Source: JADJWR01 sp964610575 (GTDB taxonomy: Bacteria > Pseudomonadota > Gammaproteobacteria > Burkholderiales > Burkholderiaceae_F). Taken from it: DNA of 64,000 nt. A model generated the notes under the pieces. The model worked only from the letters and a program-made list of their open reading frames with translations. It made no database searches and was not told the DNA's origin. The DNA lies in the NCBI GenBank assembly GCA_964610575.1, contig CAZSYX010000006.1:14726-78725 (forward strand), given 5' to 3'. The position numbers were made by a program, and so were the translations under genes. This document shows, in pieces, positions 33,014 to 41,620 of the stretch; positions within the stretch are counted from its first letter, which is position 1, and each line of letters opens with the position of its first letter.

Positions 33014-33772
33014 ATGACCAGGAACCCGCGGCCCACCGTGCCCCGGCACGTGGCCATCATCATGGATGGCAACGGCCGCTGGGCCACCGCCCGCCACCTG
33101 CCGCGGGTGGCCGGCCATTCGCGTGGAGTCGATGCCGTGCGCGCCGTGATCGAGCAGGCGGGGCAGCGCGGCGTCGATTACCTGACCCTGTTTGCCTTCA
33201 GCTCCGAGAACTGGAAACGGCCGCGGGATGAGGTCAGCACGCTGATGCGGCTGTTCGTCTCCGCGCTGCAGAAGGAGGTCGGCAAGCTCAGCGAGAACGG
33301 CGTGCGCATGCGCGTGATCGGCGACCTGAACGCCTTCGATCGCCAGCTGCGGGCACTGATCCACGATGCCGAGCGCCAGACGATGCATAACACGCGACTG
33401 CAATTGACCATCTGCGCCAGCTATGGCGGCCGCTGGGACATCGTGCAGTCGGTGCGATCGCTGGTCGCCGCGGCGCCCGATCCGCAGGCACTGGCGAGCA
33501 CGCTCACCGAGCAGCGACTTGCCGAGCATCTGGGCCTTTCCTTTGCGCCCGATCCCGATCTGCTGATCCGCACCGGCGGCGAACAGCGGATCAGCAACTT
33601 CCTGCTCTGGCAGTGCGCCTACAGCGAGCTGTATTTCACGCACACCTTGTGGCCGGACTTCGACTCCGCTGCCTTCGACGCCGCGCTGGCGTGGTTCGCC
33701 ACGCGGGAGCGCCGCTTCGGCCAGACCAGCGCCCAGGTGTCGACTTCGGCCGCCGAAGAGCTGCGTGCTTAA
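33014..33772 (+). CDS. uppS: Undecaprenyl diphosphate synthase (cis-prenyltransferase)
   Basis: 252 residues. HVAIIMDGNGRWA (catalytic D18), GHSRGVDAV and FAFSSENWKRP are the cis-prenyltransferase signatures, and RTGGEQRISNFLLWQ the C-terminal one. It condenses FPP with eight IPP to make undecaprenyl diphosphate, carrier for peptidoglycan and O-antigen. Its last eight bases overlap cdsA. Confidence 0.97.
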   Translation: MTRNPRPTVPRHVAIIMDGNGRWATARHLPRVAGHSRGVDAVRAVIEQAGQRGVDYLTLFAFSSENWKRPRDEVSTLMRLFVSALQKEVGKLSENGVRMRVIGDLNAFDRQLRALIHDAERQTMHNTRLQLTICASYGGRWDIVQSVRSLVAAAPDPQALASTLTEQRLAEHLGLSFAPDPDLLIRTGGEQRISNFLLWQCAYSELYFTHTLWPDFDSAAFDAALAWFATRERRFGQTSAQVSTSAAEELRA

Positions 33773-34598
33773 GCAGCGCGTCATCACCGCAGTGGTGCTG
33801 CTGGCGGCATTGATTGCCGCTGCGGTTGCCGGTCGGATCGCGCTCGATGCGATGCTCGCTCTGGTGGTCGGTGCTGCTGCCTTCGAGTGGTTGCGGCTTG
33901 CCCAGCACCCGAGGCGTCTGTGCGTGGCGGCGGGGCTGGCAGTCGCCGGCGTGCTGCTGGGCGTGCAGGCGCTTGGCCACGGGCTGACGAGCGGTGCGCT
34001 GCAGATGCTGGTGGCGGCGGCGTGCGCGGCCTGGCTGCTGATCGCCGTGCTGGTGCTGCGAGGCGCACACCGCGGCGCACGAGTGCCCCAGGCGGTCTCG
34101 ACACTGCTGGCGCTCTTCCTGCTGACGGCGGCCTGGTTCGCGCTGATGCGCCTGATGGATGACGGGTTCGTCTACCTGCTGTCGGTGCTGGCGATCGTCT
34201 GGCTGGCCGACATTGCTGCCTACTTCGCCGGCCGTCAGTGGGGACGGAGAAAGCTGGCGCCGGCGATCAGTCCCGGCAAGACCTGGGCGGGCGTCGGCGG
34301 AGCGGTTGCCGCCGTGCTGGCGGGGGCCCTGATGTTGGCCCGCTTCGCGCCGGATGTGCCAGCGTTCTCGACGCTGCTGCAGCAGCGGCTGGCGCCAGTA
34401 GCAGCGATGGCCGTGCTTGCCGCCCTCGTCGCGCTGTCGATCATCGGCGACCTGTTCGAGAGCCTGCTGAAGCGGCAGGTCAACGCCAAGGACAGCGGCC
34501 GGCTGTTGCCTGGCCACGGCGGCGTGCTCGACCGCATCGACGCCCTGATCGCCGTGCTGCCGGCGGCCGCGCTTCTCGACCTGTGGCTGCATCGATGA
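33765..34598 (+). CDS. cdsA: Phosphatidate cytidylyltransferase
   Basis: 277 residues, multi-pass membrane protein with about eight hydrophobic segments. The C-terminal CDS signature is complete: KRQVNAKDSGRLLPGHGG followed by VLDRID. It makes CDP-diacylglycerol for phospholipid synthesis. GTG start at 33765 overlaps uppS by 8 bases; the stop overlaps dxr (ATGA). Confidence 0.95.
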   Translation: MLKQRVITAVVLLAALIAAAVAGRIALDAMLALVVGAAAFEWLRLAQHPRRLCVAAGLAVAGVLLGVQALGHGLTSGALQMLVAAACAAWLLIAVLVLRGAHRGARVPQAVSTLLALFLLTAAWFALMRLMDDGFVYLLSVLAIVWLADIAAYFAGRQWGRRKLAPAISPGKTWAGVGGAVAAVLAGALMLARFAPDVPAFSTLLQQRLAPVAAMAVLAALVALSIIGDLFESLLKRQVNAKDSGRLLPGHGGVLDRIDALIAVLPAAALLDLWLHR

Positions 34599-35785
34599 AG
34601 TCGATCACCCTGCTCGGCGCCACCGGCTCGATCGGTGCGAGCACGCTCGACGTGATCGCACGCCACCCGGACCGCTTTTCGCTGTTCGCGGTCGCCGCGG
34701 GCCGCAGCGTCGAGGCCTTGGTGAGCCTCTGCGCGCGGTTCAGGCCGCGATTCGCGGTGATCGCCGACGAGGCGAAGCTGCCGTCGCTGCGCGATGCCCT
34801 GCGCGTGGCGGGCCTGCCGACGAGCGCACGCGCCGGAGCCGAGGCAATGGCCGACGTCGCCTGTGCACCCGGGTGCGACACGGTGGTGGCGGCGATCGTC
34901 GGCGCCGCCGGCCTCGTGCCGACGATCGCCGCAGCGCGTGCCGGCAAGCGGGTCCTGCTTGCCAACAAGGAGTCGGTCGTCTGCGCGGGCCGTCTGCTGA
35001 TCGACGCGGTGCGGGCGGGTGGCGGCGAACTGCTGCCGGTCGACAGCGAGCACAGCGCGATCCACCAGTGCCTGGCGGGCGCACGCGTCGCCGACCGTGA
35101 CGTGCGCAAGCTCATCCTGACTGCCTCGGGCGGGCCGTTCCGGACGCGCAGCGACTTCGTCGGCATCACGCCCGAGGAGGCCTGCGCCCACCCGAACTGG
35201 GTGATGGGGCGCAAGATCTCGGTCGATTCGGCCACCCTGATGAACAAGGGCCTGGAGGTGATCGAGGCAAGCTGGCTGTTCGGCTTTCCCGCCGGTCGCA
35301 TCGAGGTCGTCGTTCACCCGCAGAGCGTGATCCATTCGATGGTCGAGTTCGTCGACGGGTCGGTGGTGGCGCAACTCGGCACGCCGGACATGCGTACGCC
35401 GATTGCCTATGCGCTCTCCTACCCGGAGCGCATCGAAAGCGGTTCGGCAACGCTCGATTTCTCGCAACTGGGCGCGCTGAGCTTCGAGGCGCCCGACCTG
35501 CAGCGCTTCCGCTGCCTCGCGCTGGCCTTCGAGGCGCTCGCCGGCGGCACGGCGCGGACGGCGACATTGAACGCGGCCAATGAAATCGCTGTCGAAGCGT
35601 TCCTTGGGGGGCGGCTGCCGTTTGCCGAGATTGCCCGCGTGATCGAGGAGACGCTCGCCGCCGTGGATGCCGACGAACCCGATTCGATCGAAGACGTGCT
35701 GGAAATCGACGCACTCGCCCGTCGAACGGCGGCACAAGTGGTCGAAAGGCGGAGCGCCGCCGCCCTGACTGCTGCCGGCTCATGA
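34595..35785 (+). CDS. dxr: 1-Deoxy-D-xylulose 5-phosphate reductoisomerase
   Basis: 396 residues. LLGATGSIGASTLDVI is the NADPH loop; LANKESVVCAG and LPVDSEHSAIHQCL carry the metal and substrate residues, and the TASGGPFR-type loop is present as LTASGGPFRTRS. It forms MEP from DXP, the committed isoprenoid step that feeds uppS upstream. Starts at ATG 34595, overlapping cdsA, and its stop overlaps rseP. Confidence 0.97.
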   Translation: MKSITLLGATGSIGASTLDVIARHPDRFSLFAVAAGRSVEALVSLCARFRPRFAVIADEAKLPSLRDALRVAGLPTSARAGAEAMADVACAPGCDTVVAAIVGAAGLVPTIAAARAGKRVLLANKESVVCAGRLLIDAVRAGGGELLPVDSEHSAIHQCLAGARVADRDVRKLILTASGGPFRTRSDFVGITPEEACAHPNWVMGRKISVDSATLMNKGLEVIEASWLFGFPAGRIEVVVHPQSVIHSMVEFVDGSVVAQLGTPDMRTPIAYALSYPERIESGSATLDFSQLGALSFEAPDLQRFRCLALAFEALAGGTARTATLNAANEIAVEAFLGGRLPFAEIARVIEETLAAVDADEPDSIEDVLEIDALARRTAAQVVERRSAAALTAAGS

Positions 35786-37122
35786 GCGCTGTCACGACTT
35801 TGCTCGCTTTCGTCATCACGCTCGGCGTGCTGATCGTCGTCCACGAGTTCGGCCACTACTGGGTGGCGCGGCGCTGCGGCGTGCGCGTTCTGCGCTTCTC
35901 GATCGGCTTTGGCCGGCCACTGTGGAAGCGGGCTTACGGCGAGGACGGCACCGAGTGGGTCGTCGCGGCGATTCCCCTCGGCGGCTATGTGCGCATGCTC
36001 GACGAGCGCGACCCCGACACCGACCCGAAGATGCTGGCCGACCTGTCGCGCGCGTTCAACCGGCAGCCGTTGGCCAAGCGCATCGCCATCGTGCTTGCCG
36101 GACCGGTGGCCAATCTGCTGCTGGCCGTGGGTGTCTACTGGCTGCTGAACATCAGCGGCACGCTGGAGCCGCGCGCGGTGCTCGCCTCGCCGGCGGAGGA
36201 AACGATCGCGGCGCGCGCTGGCGTGCGCGACGGCGACGAGGTCACGCAGATCGACGGCCGGGCCGTGCGCGCATTCAGCGAATTGCGCTGGAAGCTGCTG
36301 GAGCACGCGGTCGATCGCTCGGCAGCCGAGTTGACAGTGCGCGGCGCCGGCGGCGCCGAACGGACGGTGTTGCTCGACCTTTCGCAGCTTGGGTCCGTCG
36401 AGATCGATCAGACGGTGTTCTCACGGGTGGGCATTGCGCTTGCCGAGCCGCCCCCCGTGGTGCGGCAGCTGTCGCCGGACAGCGTGGCCGCGAGTGCCGG
36501 ACTTCAGCCGAGCGATCGCTTCATCAGCATCGACGGCCAGCCGATGGCACGATCGCGCGACGTCAGCCAGGTCGTGCGCGCAGCGCCGGGGCGCAACCTG
36601 CAGGTGGTGATCGAACGCGGCGGCGTACGGCAGTCACTGCAACTGCAGCCGGCAACAGTGCAGGTCGAGGGGCAGACGATCGGCCGCATCGGCGTCGACT
36701 TCCGCGACCTGGTCGAGGTGCGTTACGGGCCTGTCGAGAGCGTCGGTCTGGCGGTCGAGCGCACCTGGGACACGGCGATCTTCTCCTTGCGCATGCTCGG
36801 CAAGATGATCACCGGCGAGGCATCGTGGAAGAACCTTTCCGGACCGGTGACGATTGCCGACTATGCCGGGCAGACGGCCCGCATGGGCATCGTCGCCTAC
36901 CTGAGCTTTCTCGCCCTCGTTTCCATCAGTCTCGGCGTGCTGAATCTGCTGCCGATTCCGATGCTCGATGGAGGGCACTTGCTGTACTATTTCGTCGAAA
37001 TTCTCAAGGGCAGCCCGCCGGCCGACTGGGTTGTCGAGTGGGGGCAGCGCGCCGGCATTGGCGTGCTCGTGTTACTCACCGCGCTGGCGCTTTACAACGA
37101 TTTGACCCGGCTGCTGGCGTAA
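35782..37122 (+). CDS. rseP: Site-2 metalloprotease RseP
   Basis: 446 residues. The zinc motif HEFGH at 21-25 lies in the first membrane helix; two PDZ domains follow in the periplasmic loop (about 115-300); NLLPIPMLDGGHLLYYF near 395 supplies the third zinc ligand. RseP cuts RseA after DegS to release sigma E under envelope stress, and clears signal peptides. It sits directly before bamA, whose product it helps monitor. Confidence 0.96.
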   Translation: MSAVTTLLAFVITLGVLIVVHEFGHYWVARRCGVRVLRFSIGFGRPLWKRAYGEDGTEWVVAAIPLGGYVRMLDERDPDTDPKMLADLSRAFNRQPLAKRIAIVLAGPVANLLLAVGVYWLLNISGTLEPRAVLASPAEETIAARAGVRDGDEVTQIDGRAVRAFSELRWKLLEHAVDRSAAELTVRGAGGAERTVLLDLSQLGSVEIDQTVFSRVGIALAEPPPVVRQLSPDSVAASAGLQPSDRFISIDGQPMARSRDVSQVVRAAPGRNLQVVIERGGVRQSLQLQPATVQVEGQTIGRIGVDFRDLVEVRYGPVESVGLAVERTWDTAIFSLRMLGKMITGEASWKNLSGPVTIADYAGQTARMGIVAYLSFLALVSISLGVLNLLPIPMLDGGHLLYYFVEILKGSPPADWVVEWGQRAGIGVLVLLTALALYNDLTRLLA

Positions 37123-37131
37123 TCCTCCATC

Positions 37132-39456
37132 GTGTCCAAGGCTCCAACGTTCAAGCGCGGCATTGCGCGCAGGGCGCGCAATGCACGCTTCGCGCTGCGC
37201 CTTGCGGTTGCCGCGGCTCTGGGCGCCGTCGGTGCCGGCGCAATGGCGCAGGAGTTCGTGATCCGCGACATCCGCGTCGAGGGCATCCAGCGCACGGAGG
37301 CAGGCACGGTGTTCAGCTACCTGCCACTGCGCGTCGGCGACCGCTATGACCCGGAACGGGGCTCGGCAGCCATCCGAGCTCTGTTTGCCACCGGCCTGTT
37401 CAAGGACGTGCGCTTCCAGGCCGAGGGCGACGTCCTGGTGGTCATCGTCGAGGAGCGACCGGCGATCGCCGAAGTCAAGCTCGAGGGATCTAAGGAATTC
37501 GACAAGGACACTGTGCTGAAGTCGCTGCGCGAGGTCGGACTCGGCGAGGCGCGGGTCTTCGACCGTTCGGTGCTCGAGCGTGCCGAGCAGGAACTGAAGC
37601 GCCAGTACCTCGGTCGCGGCCTCTACGGCGTCGAGATCAAAAGCACCGTCACGCCGGTCGAGCGCAACCGGGTCAACGTCCTGATCGCGGTCGACGAAGG
37701 CGACGCCGCGCGGATCCGCTCGATTCGCTTCACCGGCAACAAGGCGTTCTCCGAGGGCACGCTGCGCGACCAGATCGACCTGACCACGAGCGGCTGGCTG
37801 ACCTGGTACACGAAGCGCGACCAGTACGCGCGTCCCAAGCTGGCCGGTGACCTCGAGTCGTTGCGTTCGTTCTACCTGAACCGCGGCTACCTGGACTTCA
37901 ACATCGAGTCCGCCCAGGTCTCGATCAGTCCGGACAAACGCGACATCCACATCACGATCAACGTCGTCGAAGGCGAGAAGTACACGATTTCGCAGGTGAA
38001 GCTGGCCGGGGAACTGCTCGGCCTGGACGAGGAGCTGCAGGCGCTGGTCGACGTGAAGCCGGGCGACACGTTCAACGCCGAGCGCGTCAACGCGGTGTCC
38101 AAGCGCATGACGGATCGACTCGGTGCGCTCGGCTACGCGTTCTCCACCGCCAACGCGGTGCCCGACACGAATCGCGAGAAGCGCGAGGTCGCCTTCACGT
38201 ACTTCGTCGACCCCGGGCGCCGCGTCTACGTGCGCCGGGTGAACATCGCCGGCAACTCGCGCACGCGCGACGACGTGATCCGGCGTGAGGTCCGGCAGTT
38301 GGAGAACGCCTGGTTCGATGCCGAGAAGGTGCGTCTGTCGCGCGACCGGATCGACCGCCTGGGGTATTTCGAGAAGGTCGAGATCGAGACGCCGCCCGTG
38401 GCAGGCTCGTTCGACCAGGTCGACGTGAACGTCAAGATTGCCGAGCGGCCCACCGGGCAGATCCAGGCCGGCGCCGGGTATTCGAGCTCGGAAGGGCTGG
38501 TGCTGCAGGGCTCCTATTCGCAGCAGAACACGTTCGGAACCGGCCACGCGATTTCGTTCCAGGTGAACACCAGCCAGGTCGCGCGCACTTTCGGCATCAC
38601 GCACACCGATCCCTACGTGACGATGTACGGGATCAGCCGCACCATCGAGTTGCTCGACCGCAAGTCCGACCTCGCCGAACTGGGTCTGGGCTCGGTGGAC
38701 ATCGACCAGCGGATCGCCGCGATCCGTTATGGCGTCCCGTTCACCGAGTTCGACACGGTCTTCTTCGGCCTGCGTTACGAGGCCACGAATATCGGGCTGA
38801 CGGACTCCAGCCCGCAGGTCTACAAGGACTACGTCGAGGACTTCGGCGATTCGCCCGCCGCGCTGGAACTGACGCTGGGAACGGCGCGCGACAGCCGCGA
38901 CAACCTGCTCGTGCCCACGCGGGGCCTTTACCAGCGCGTGTTCGCCGAGGGGGCGCTGCCGGTGCTCGACCTGCGCTACTACCGCCTCACCTACCAGCAC
39001 CAGCGCTTCCTGCCGATCACCAACCGGTTCACGGTGGCGATGAACGCCGACTTTGGCTATGGCAATTCGTACGGTGGCAAGCCGTATCCGGTGTTCAAGA
39101 ACTTCTATGCCGGCGGCATTGGCAGCGTGCGTGGCTACGACACGGCGTCACTGGGGCCGGTCGACGAGTTCGGCACGCCGCTCGGCGGAACGCGCAAGTT
39201 CGCGGCGCAGGTCGAAGCGCTGACGCCGCTGCCCGGCGGCGACCGGACGCTGCGCATCTTCGGCTTCTTCGACGCCGGCCAGGTGTGGGGCGAAGACCAG
39301 AAGGTGACGTTCAACTCGCTTCGCATGTCTGGCGGCCTCGGCATCGCCTGGATCTCGCCACTCGGGCCGATGAAGTTCAGTTACGCGTATCCGCTCAATA
39401 ACGAGCCCAGCGACAAGATCCAGCGGTTCCAGTTCCAGATCGGAGCCGGTTTCTGA
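37132..39456 (+). CDS. bamA: Outer membrane protein assembly factor BamA
   Basis: 774 residues. A basic signal peptide with an Arg-rich n-region, then AVAAALGAVGAGAMAQ and a likely cut before EFVIRDIRVEG; five POTRA domains to about 410; a 16-strand barrel after that, with the VRGY (for VRGF) motif of loop 6 and terminal FQIGAGF ending in Phe. It is the core insertase of outer-membrane barrels. The GTG at 37132 is the only start after the upstream in-frame stop that retains the signal peptide; I see no clear Shine-Dalgarno. A strong hairpin occupies codons 10-18. Confidence 0.96.
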   Translation: MSKAPTFKRGIARRARNARFALRLAVAAALGAVGAGAMAQEFVIRDIRVEGIQRTEAGTVFSYLPLRVGDRYDPERGSAAIRALFATGLFKDVRFQAEGDVLVVIVEERPAIAEVKLEGSKEFDKDTVLKSLREVGLGEARVFDRSVLERAEQELKRQYLGRGLYGVEIKSTVTPVERNRVNVLIAVDEGDAARIRSIRFTGNKAFSEGTLRDQIDLTTSGWLTWYTKRDQYARPKLAGDLESLRSFYLNRGYLDFNIESAQVSISPDKRDIHITINVVEGEKYTISQVKLAGELLGLDEELQALVDVKPGDTFNAERVNAVSKRMTDRLGALGYAFSTANAVPDTNREKREVAFTYFVDPGRRVYVRRVNIAGNSRTRDDVIRREVRQLENAWFDAEKVRLSRDRIDRLGYFEKVEIETPPVAGSFDQVDVNVKIAERPTGQIQAGAGYSSSEGLVLQGSYSQQNTFGTGHAISFQVNTSQVARTFGITHTDPYVTMYGISRTIELLDRKSDLAELGLGSVDIDQRIAAIRYGVPFTEFDTVFFGLRYEATNIGLTDSSPQVYKDYVEDFGDSPAALELTLGTARDSRDNLLVPTRGLYQRVFAEGALPVLDLRYYRLTYQHQRFLPITNRFTVAMNADFGYGNSYGGKPYPVFKNFYAGGIGSVRGYDTASLGPVDEFGTPLGGTRKFAAQVEALTPLPGGDRTLRIFGFFDAGQVWGEDQKVTFNSLRMSGGLGIAWISPLGPMKFSYAYPLNNEPSDKIQRFQFQIGAGF
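37160..37184 (+). promoter_or_regulatory. Hairpin inside the bamA start region
   Basis: A perfect 11-base inverted repeat: GCATTGCGCGC (37160-37170) and GCGCGCAATGC (37174-37184) around a 3-base loop AGG. It covers nucleotides 29-53 of bamA, encoding the Arg-rich signal n-region. Such a stable stem near a GTG start without a visible ribosome site may lower or control translation; a chance product of Arg/Ala codons in GC-rich DNA is the alternative. Confidence 0.5.
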
Positions 39457-39474
39457 CGCCGTCGGACACCGAGC

Positions 39475-39508
39475 CGCAACCCGCTATAGAATTTCCCGTC
39501 GCAACCCG
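39475..39508. repeat. Nine-base direct repeat before skp
   Basis: CGCAACCCG occurs at 39475-39483 and 39500-39508, 25 bases apart, flanking a TATAGAAT box (39485-39492) that could be a -10 for skp. Two sites on the same strand about 2.4 turns apart could bind a regulator, but both the promoter and the role are unproven. Confidence 0.35.
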
Positions 39509-39520
39509 GACGATTCCACG

Positions 39521-40033
39521 ATGAAGCTTTTTCTGAAGGCCGCGATGCTGGCCGTAGCGCTTGCCTCCACGGCGACTTTGCTTCCCGCAGCGGCGCAGGA
39601 ACTGAAGATCGGCTACGTCAGCTCGGAGCGCATCCTGCGCGATTCGGCGCCGGCGAAGGCCGCCACGCAGAAGCTGGAGGCGGAGTTCTCCAAGCGCGAC
39701 CGCGAGTTGCAGGACCTGGGTGCCAAGCTGAAGGCCTCTGCTGACCGTTTCGAGAAGGATGCACCGGTGCTGAGCGAAACCGACCGCGCCCGCCGGCAGC
39801 GTGAACTCACCGAACTCGACCGCGACCTGCAGCGGCGACAGCGCGAGTTCCGCGAGGACCTGAACACCCGCCGCAACGAGGAACTGCAGGGCCTGCTGGA
39901 ACGTGCACAGCGCATCGTGCGCCAGATCGCCGAGCAGGAAAAGTTCGACCTGATCGTGCAGGATGCCGTGTACTTCAGCCCGCGCGTCGACATCACCGAG
40001 AAGGTCCTGCGCGTCCTGAACACGCCGAAGTAG
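39521..40033 (+). CDS. skp: Periplasmic chaperone Skp/OmpH
   Basis: 170 residues. Signal peptide (KLFLKAAMLAVALASTATLLP) with likely cut after AAAQ, then ELKIGYVSSERILRDS, the conserved Skp N-strand, and a long charged coiled coil (about 40-140) forming the tentacle helices. It holds unfolded outer-membrane proteins on the way to BamA, encoded just upstream; lpxD follows 16 bases later. Confidence 0.93.
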   Translation: MKLFLKAAMLAVALASTATLLPAAAQELKIGYVSSERILRDSAPAKAATQKLEAEFSKRDRELQDLGAKLKASADRFEKDAPVLSETDRARRQRELTELDRDLQRRQREFREDLNTRRNEELQGLLERAQRIVRQIAEQEKFDLIVQDAVYFSPRVDITEKVLRVLNTPK

Positions 40034-40049
40034 CCAGGCGCGCGTCCCG

Positions 40050-41135
40050 ATGGCGGCCGGCTGCCGGATCGACGAACTGGCCGATGCCGTCAGTCGGGCT
40101 GCTGCCGGCCGGCTCGCGTTCTCGCTGCACGGCGATTCCTCGCGCCATATCAGCGGCGTCGCGCCGCTGCAGGCGGCGACCGGCGAGCAGCTGAGCTTCC
40201 TTGCCAACCCGCGCTACCGGGGCGCCGTGGCCGCGTCGGGGGCGGGCGCGATCGTTCTGACGGCCGCCGATCGACAGGCCTTGTTCCCGGACAGTGTCGC
40301 TGCCGGAGCGACGTTGATCGAGTGCGCCAATCCCTACGCGTGGTTTGCCTTTGCGGCGCAGCTGCTTGCGCCAAGCCAGGTACCAGTGCCGGGCGTGGCT
40401 GGCGGTGCTCATGTGGCTGCTGACGCTGCGCTGGACGCGACCGCGCGGATCGATGCAGGCGCGGTGGTCGAATCAGGCGCGGCCGTAGGACCACGCTGCT
40501 GGATCGGCGCCGGTGCTCATGTTGGAGCCGGCGCGCGTATCGGCGCTGATACGCGCCTGCAGCCGGGGGCGCGGCTGCTCTCCGGCTGCGTCATCGGCAT
40601 GCGCGGCATCGTGCACAGCGGCGCGGTGATCGGTTCCGACGGCTTCGGCTTCGCCCCACTGGACGGCCGGTGGATCAAGATTCCGCAGACCGGCCGCGTC
40701 GTCATCGGCGACGACGTCGAGATCGGCGCCAATACGACCATCGACCGCGGCGCGATGGGCGACACGGTGATCGAGGATGGCGTGAAGCTGGACAACCTGA
40801 TCCAGGTGGGCCACAACTGCCGCATCGGCGCCCATTCGGTACTGGCTGGCTGCGTGGGCATCGCCGGCAGCGCCCACATCGGCCGCGGCTGCCAGATCGG
40901 CGGCGCGGCGATGATCGCCGGCCACCTGTCGATCGCCGACGGCACGCTGATCGGGCCGGGCACGCTGGTGTCGCGTACGATCGCCACCGCCGGCTACTAC
41001 ACGGGCTTCTTCCCGCTGATGACCAACCGCGACTGGGAGCGCAACGCCGCGGCGCTTCGCCACCTGCAGGAACTGCGTAGCCGGGTGCGCTCGCTCGAGG
41101 CACGGCTGAAGCAAGACGGAGCCGAGGAAGATTGA
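40050..41135 (+). CDS. lpxD: UDP-3-O-acylglucosamine N-acyltransferase
   Basis: 361 residues. N-terminal uridine-binding domain (LSFLANPRYRGAV) then a left-handed beta-helix with many hexapeptide repeats; IQVGHNCRIGAHSV contains the catalytic His. It adds the N-linked 3-hydroxyacyl chain in lipid A synthesis. Its stop overlaps the fabZ start (TGATG). C-terminal helix LRSRVRSLEARL is usual. Confidence 0.96.
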   Translation: MAAGCRIDELADAVSRAAAGRLAFSLHGDSSRHISGVAPLQAATGEQLSFLANPRYRGAVAASGAGAIVLTAADRQALFPDSVAAGATLIECANPYAWFAFAAQLLAPSQVPVPGVAGGAHVAADAALDATARIDAGAVVESGAAVGPRCWIGAGAHVGAGARIGADTRLQPGARLLSGCVIGMRGIVHSGAVIGSDGFGFAPLDGRWIKIPQTGRVVIGDDVEIGANTTIDRGAMGDTVIEDGVKLDNLIQVGHNCRIGAHSVLAGCVGIAGSAHIGRGCQIGGAAMIAGHLSIADGTLIGPGTLVSRTIATAGYYTGFFPLMTNRDWERNAAALRHLQELRSRVRSLEARLKQDGAEED

Positions 41136-41620
41136 TGGACATCCACGAAATCCTGCGCCTTCTGCCGCACCGCTATCCGATCATCCTCGTCGATAGGGTG
41201 CTCGAGCTGGAGCCGGGCAAGCGGATCGCCGCGCTGAAGAACGTCAGCGTCAACGAGCCGGTTTTCATGGGGCACTTCCCGCACTATCCGGTGATGCCTG
41301 GCGTGCTGATCATCGAGGCGCTGGCGCAGGCGGCGGCGATCCTTTCGTTCGTCACCTTCGACAAGCGCGCCGACAAGAACTCCGTCTACTACTTCGCCGG
41401 TATCGACAACGCGCGATTCAAGCGACCGGTCGGTCCCGGGGACCAGCTTCGGCTGGAGGTCGAGCTGGTGCGCGAGATGCGCGGCATCGGCAAGTTCAAT
41501 GCGCGGGCGCTGGTCGATGGGCAGGTGGCGGCCGAGGCCGAGCTGCTGTGCGCCTATCGGCAGATCCCGGCGACAGCGGCAGGCGGTAACGGAAATTCGA
41601 TGCGCGTCGGCGAGTCCTGA
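41135..41620 (+). CDS. fabZ: 3-Hydroxyacyl-ACP dehydratase FabZ
   Basis: 161 residues, single hot-dog fold. LLPHRYPIILVDRV, then GHFPHYPVMPGVLIIEALAQ containing the catalytic His and Glu. It dehydrates 3-hydroxyacyl-ACP in fatty acid elongation, competing for the same pool used by LpxA and LpxD. ATG 41135 (TGATG with lpxD) preferred over a TTG one codon earlier. It has a short extra tail (TAAGGNGNSMRVGES). Confidence 0.96.
   Translation: MDIHEILRLLPHRYPIILVDRVLELEPGKRIAALKNVSVNEPVFMGHFPHYPVMPGVLIIEALAQAAAILSFVTFDKRADKNSVYYFAGIDNARFKRPVGPGDQLRLEVELVREMRGIGKFNARALVDGQVAAEAELLCAYRQIPATAAGGNGNSMRVGES

Noticed and set aside
37072..39000. Open frame of ~640 codons antisense to bamA
   Set aside because: Same GC-skew artefact; it crosses the end of rseP and bamA.
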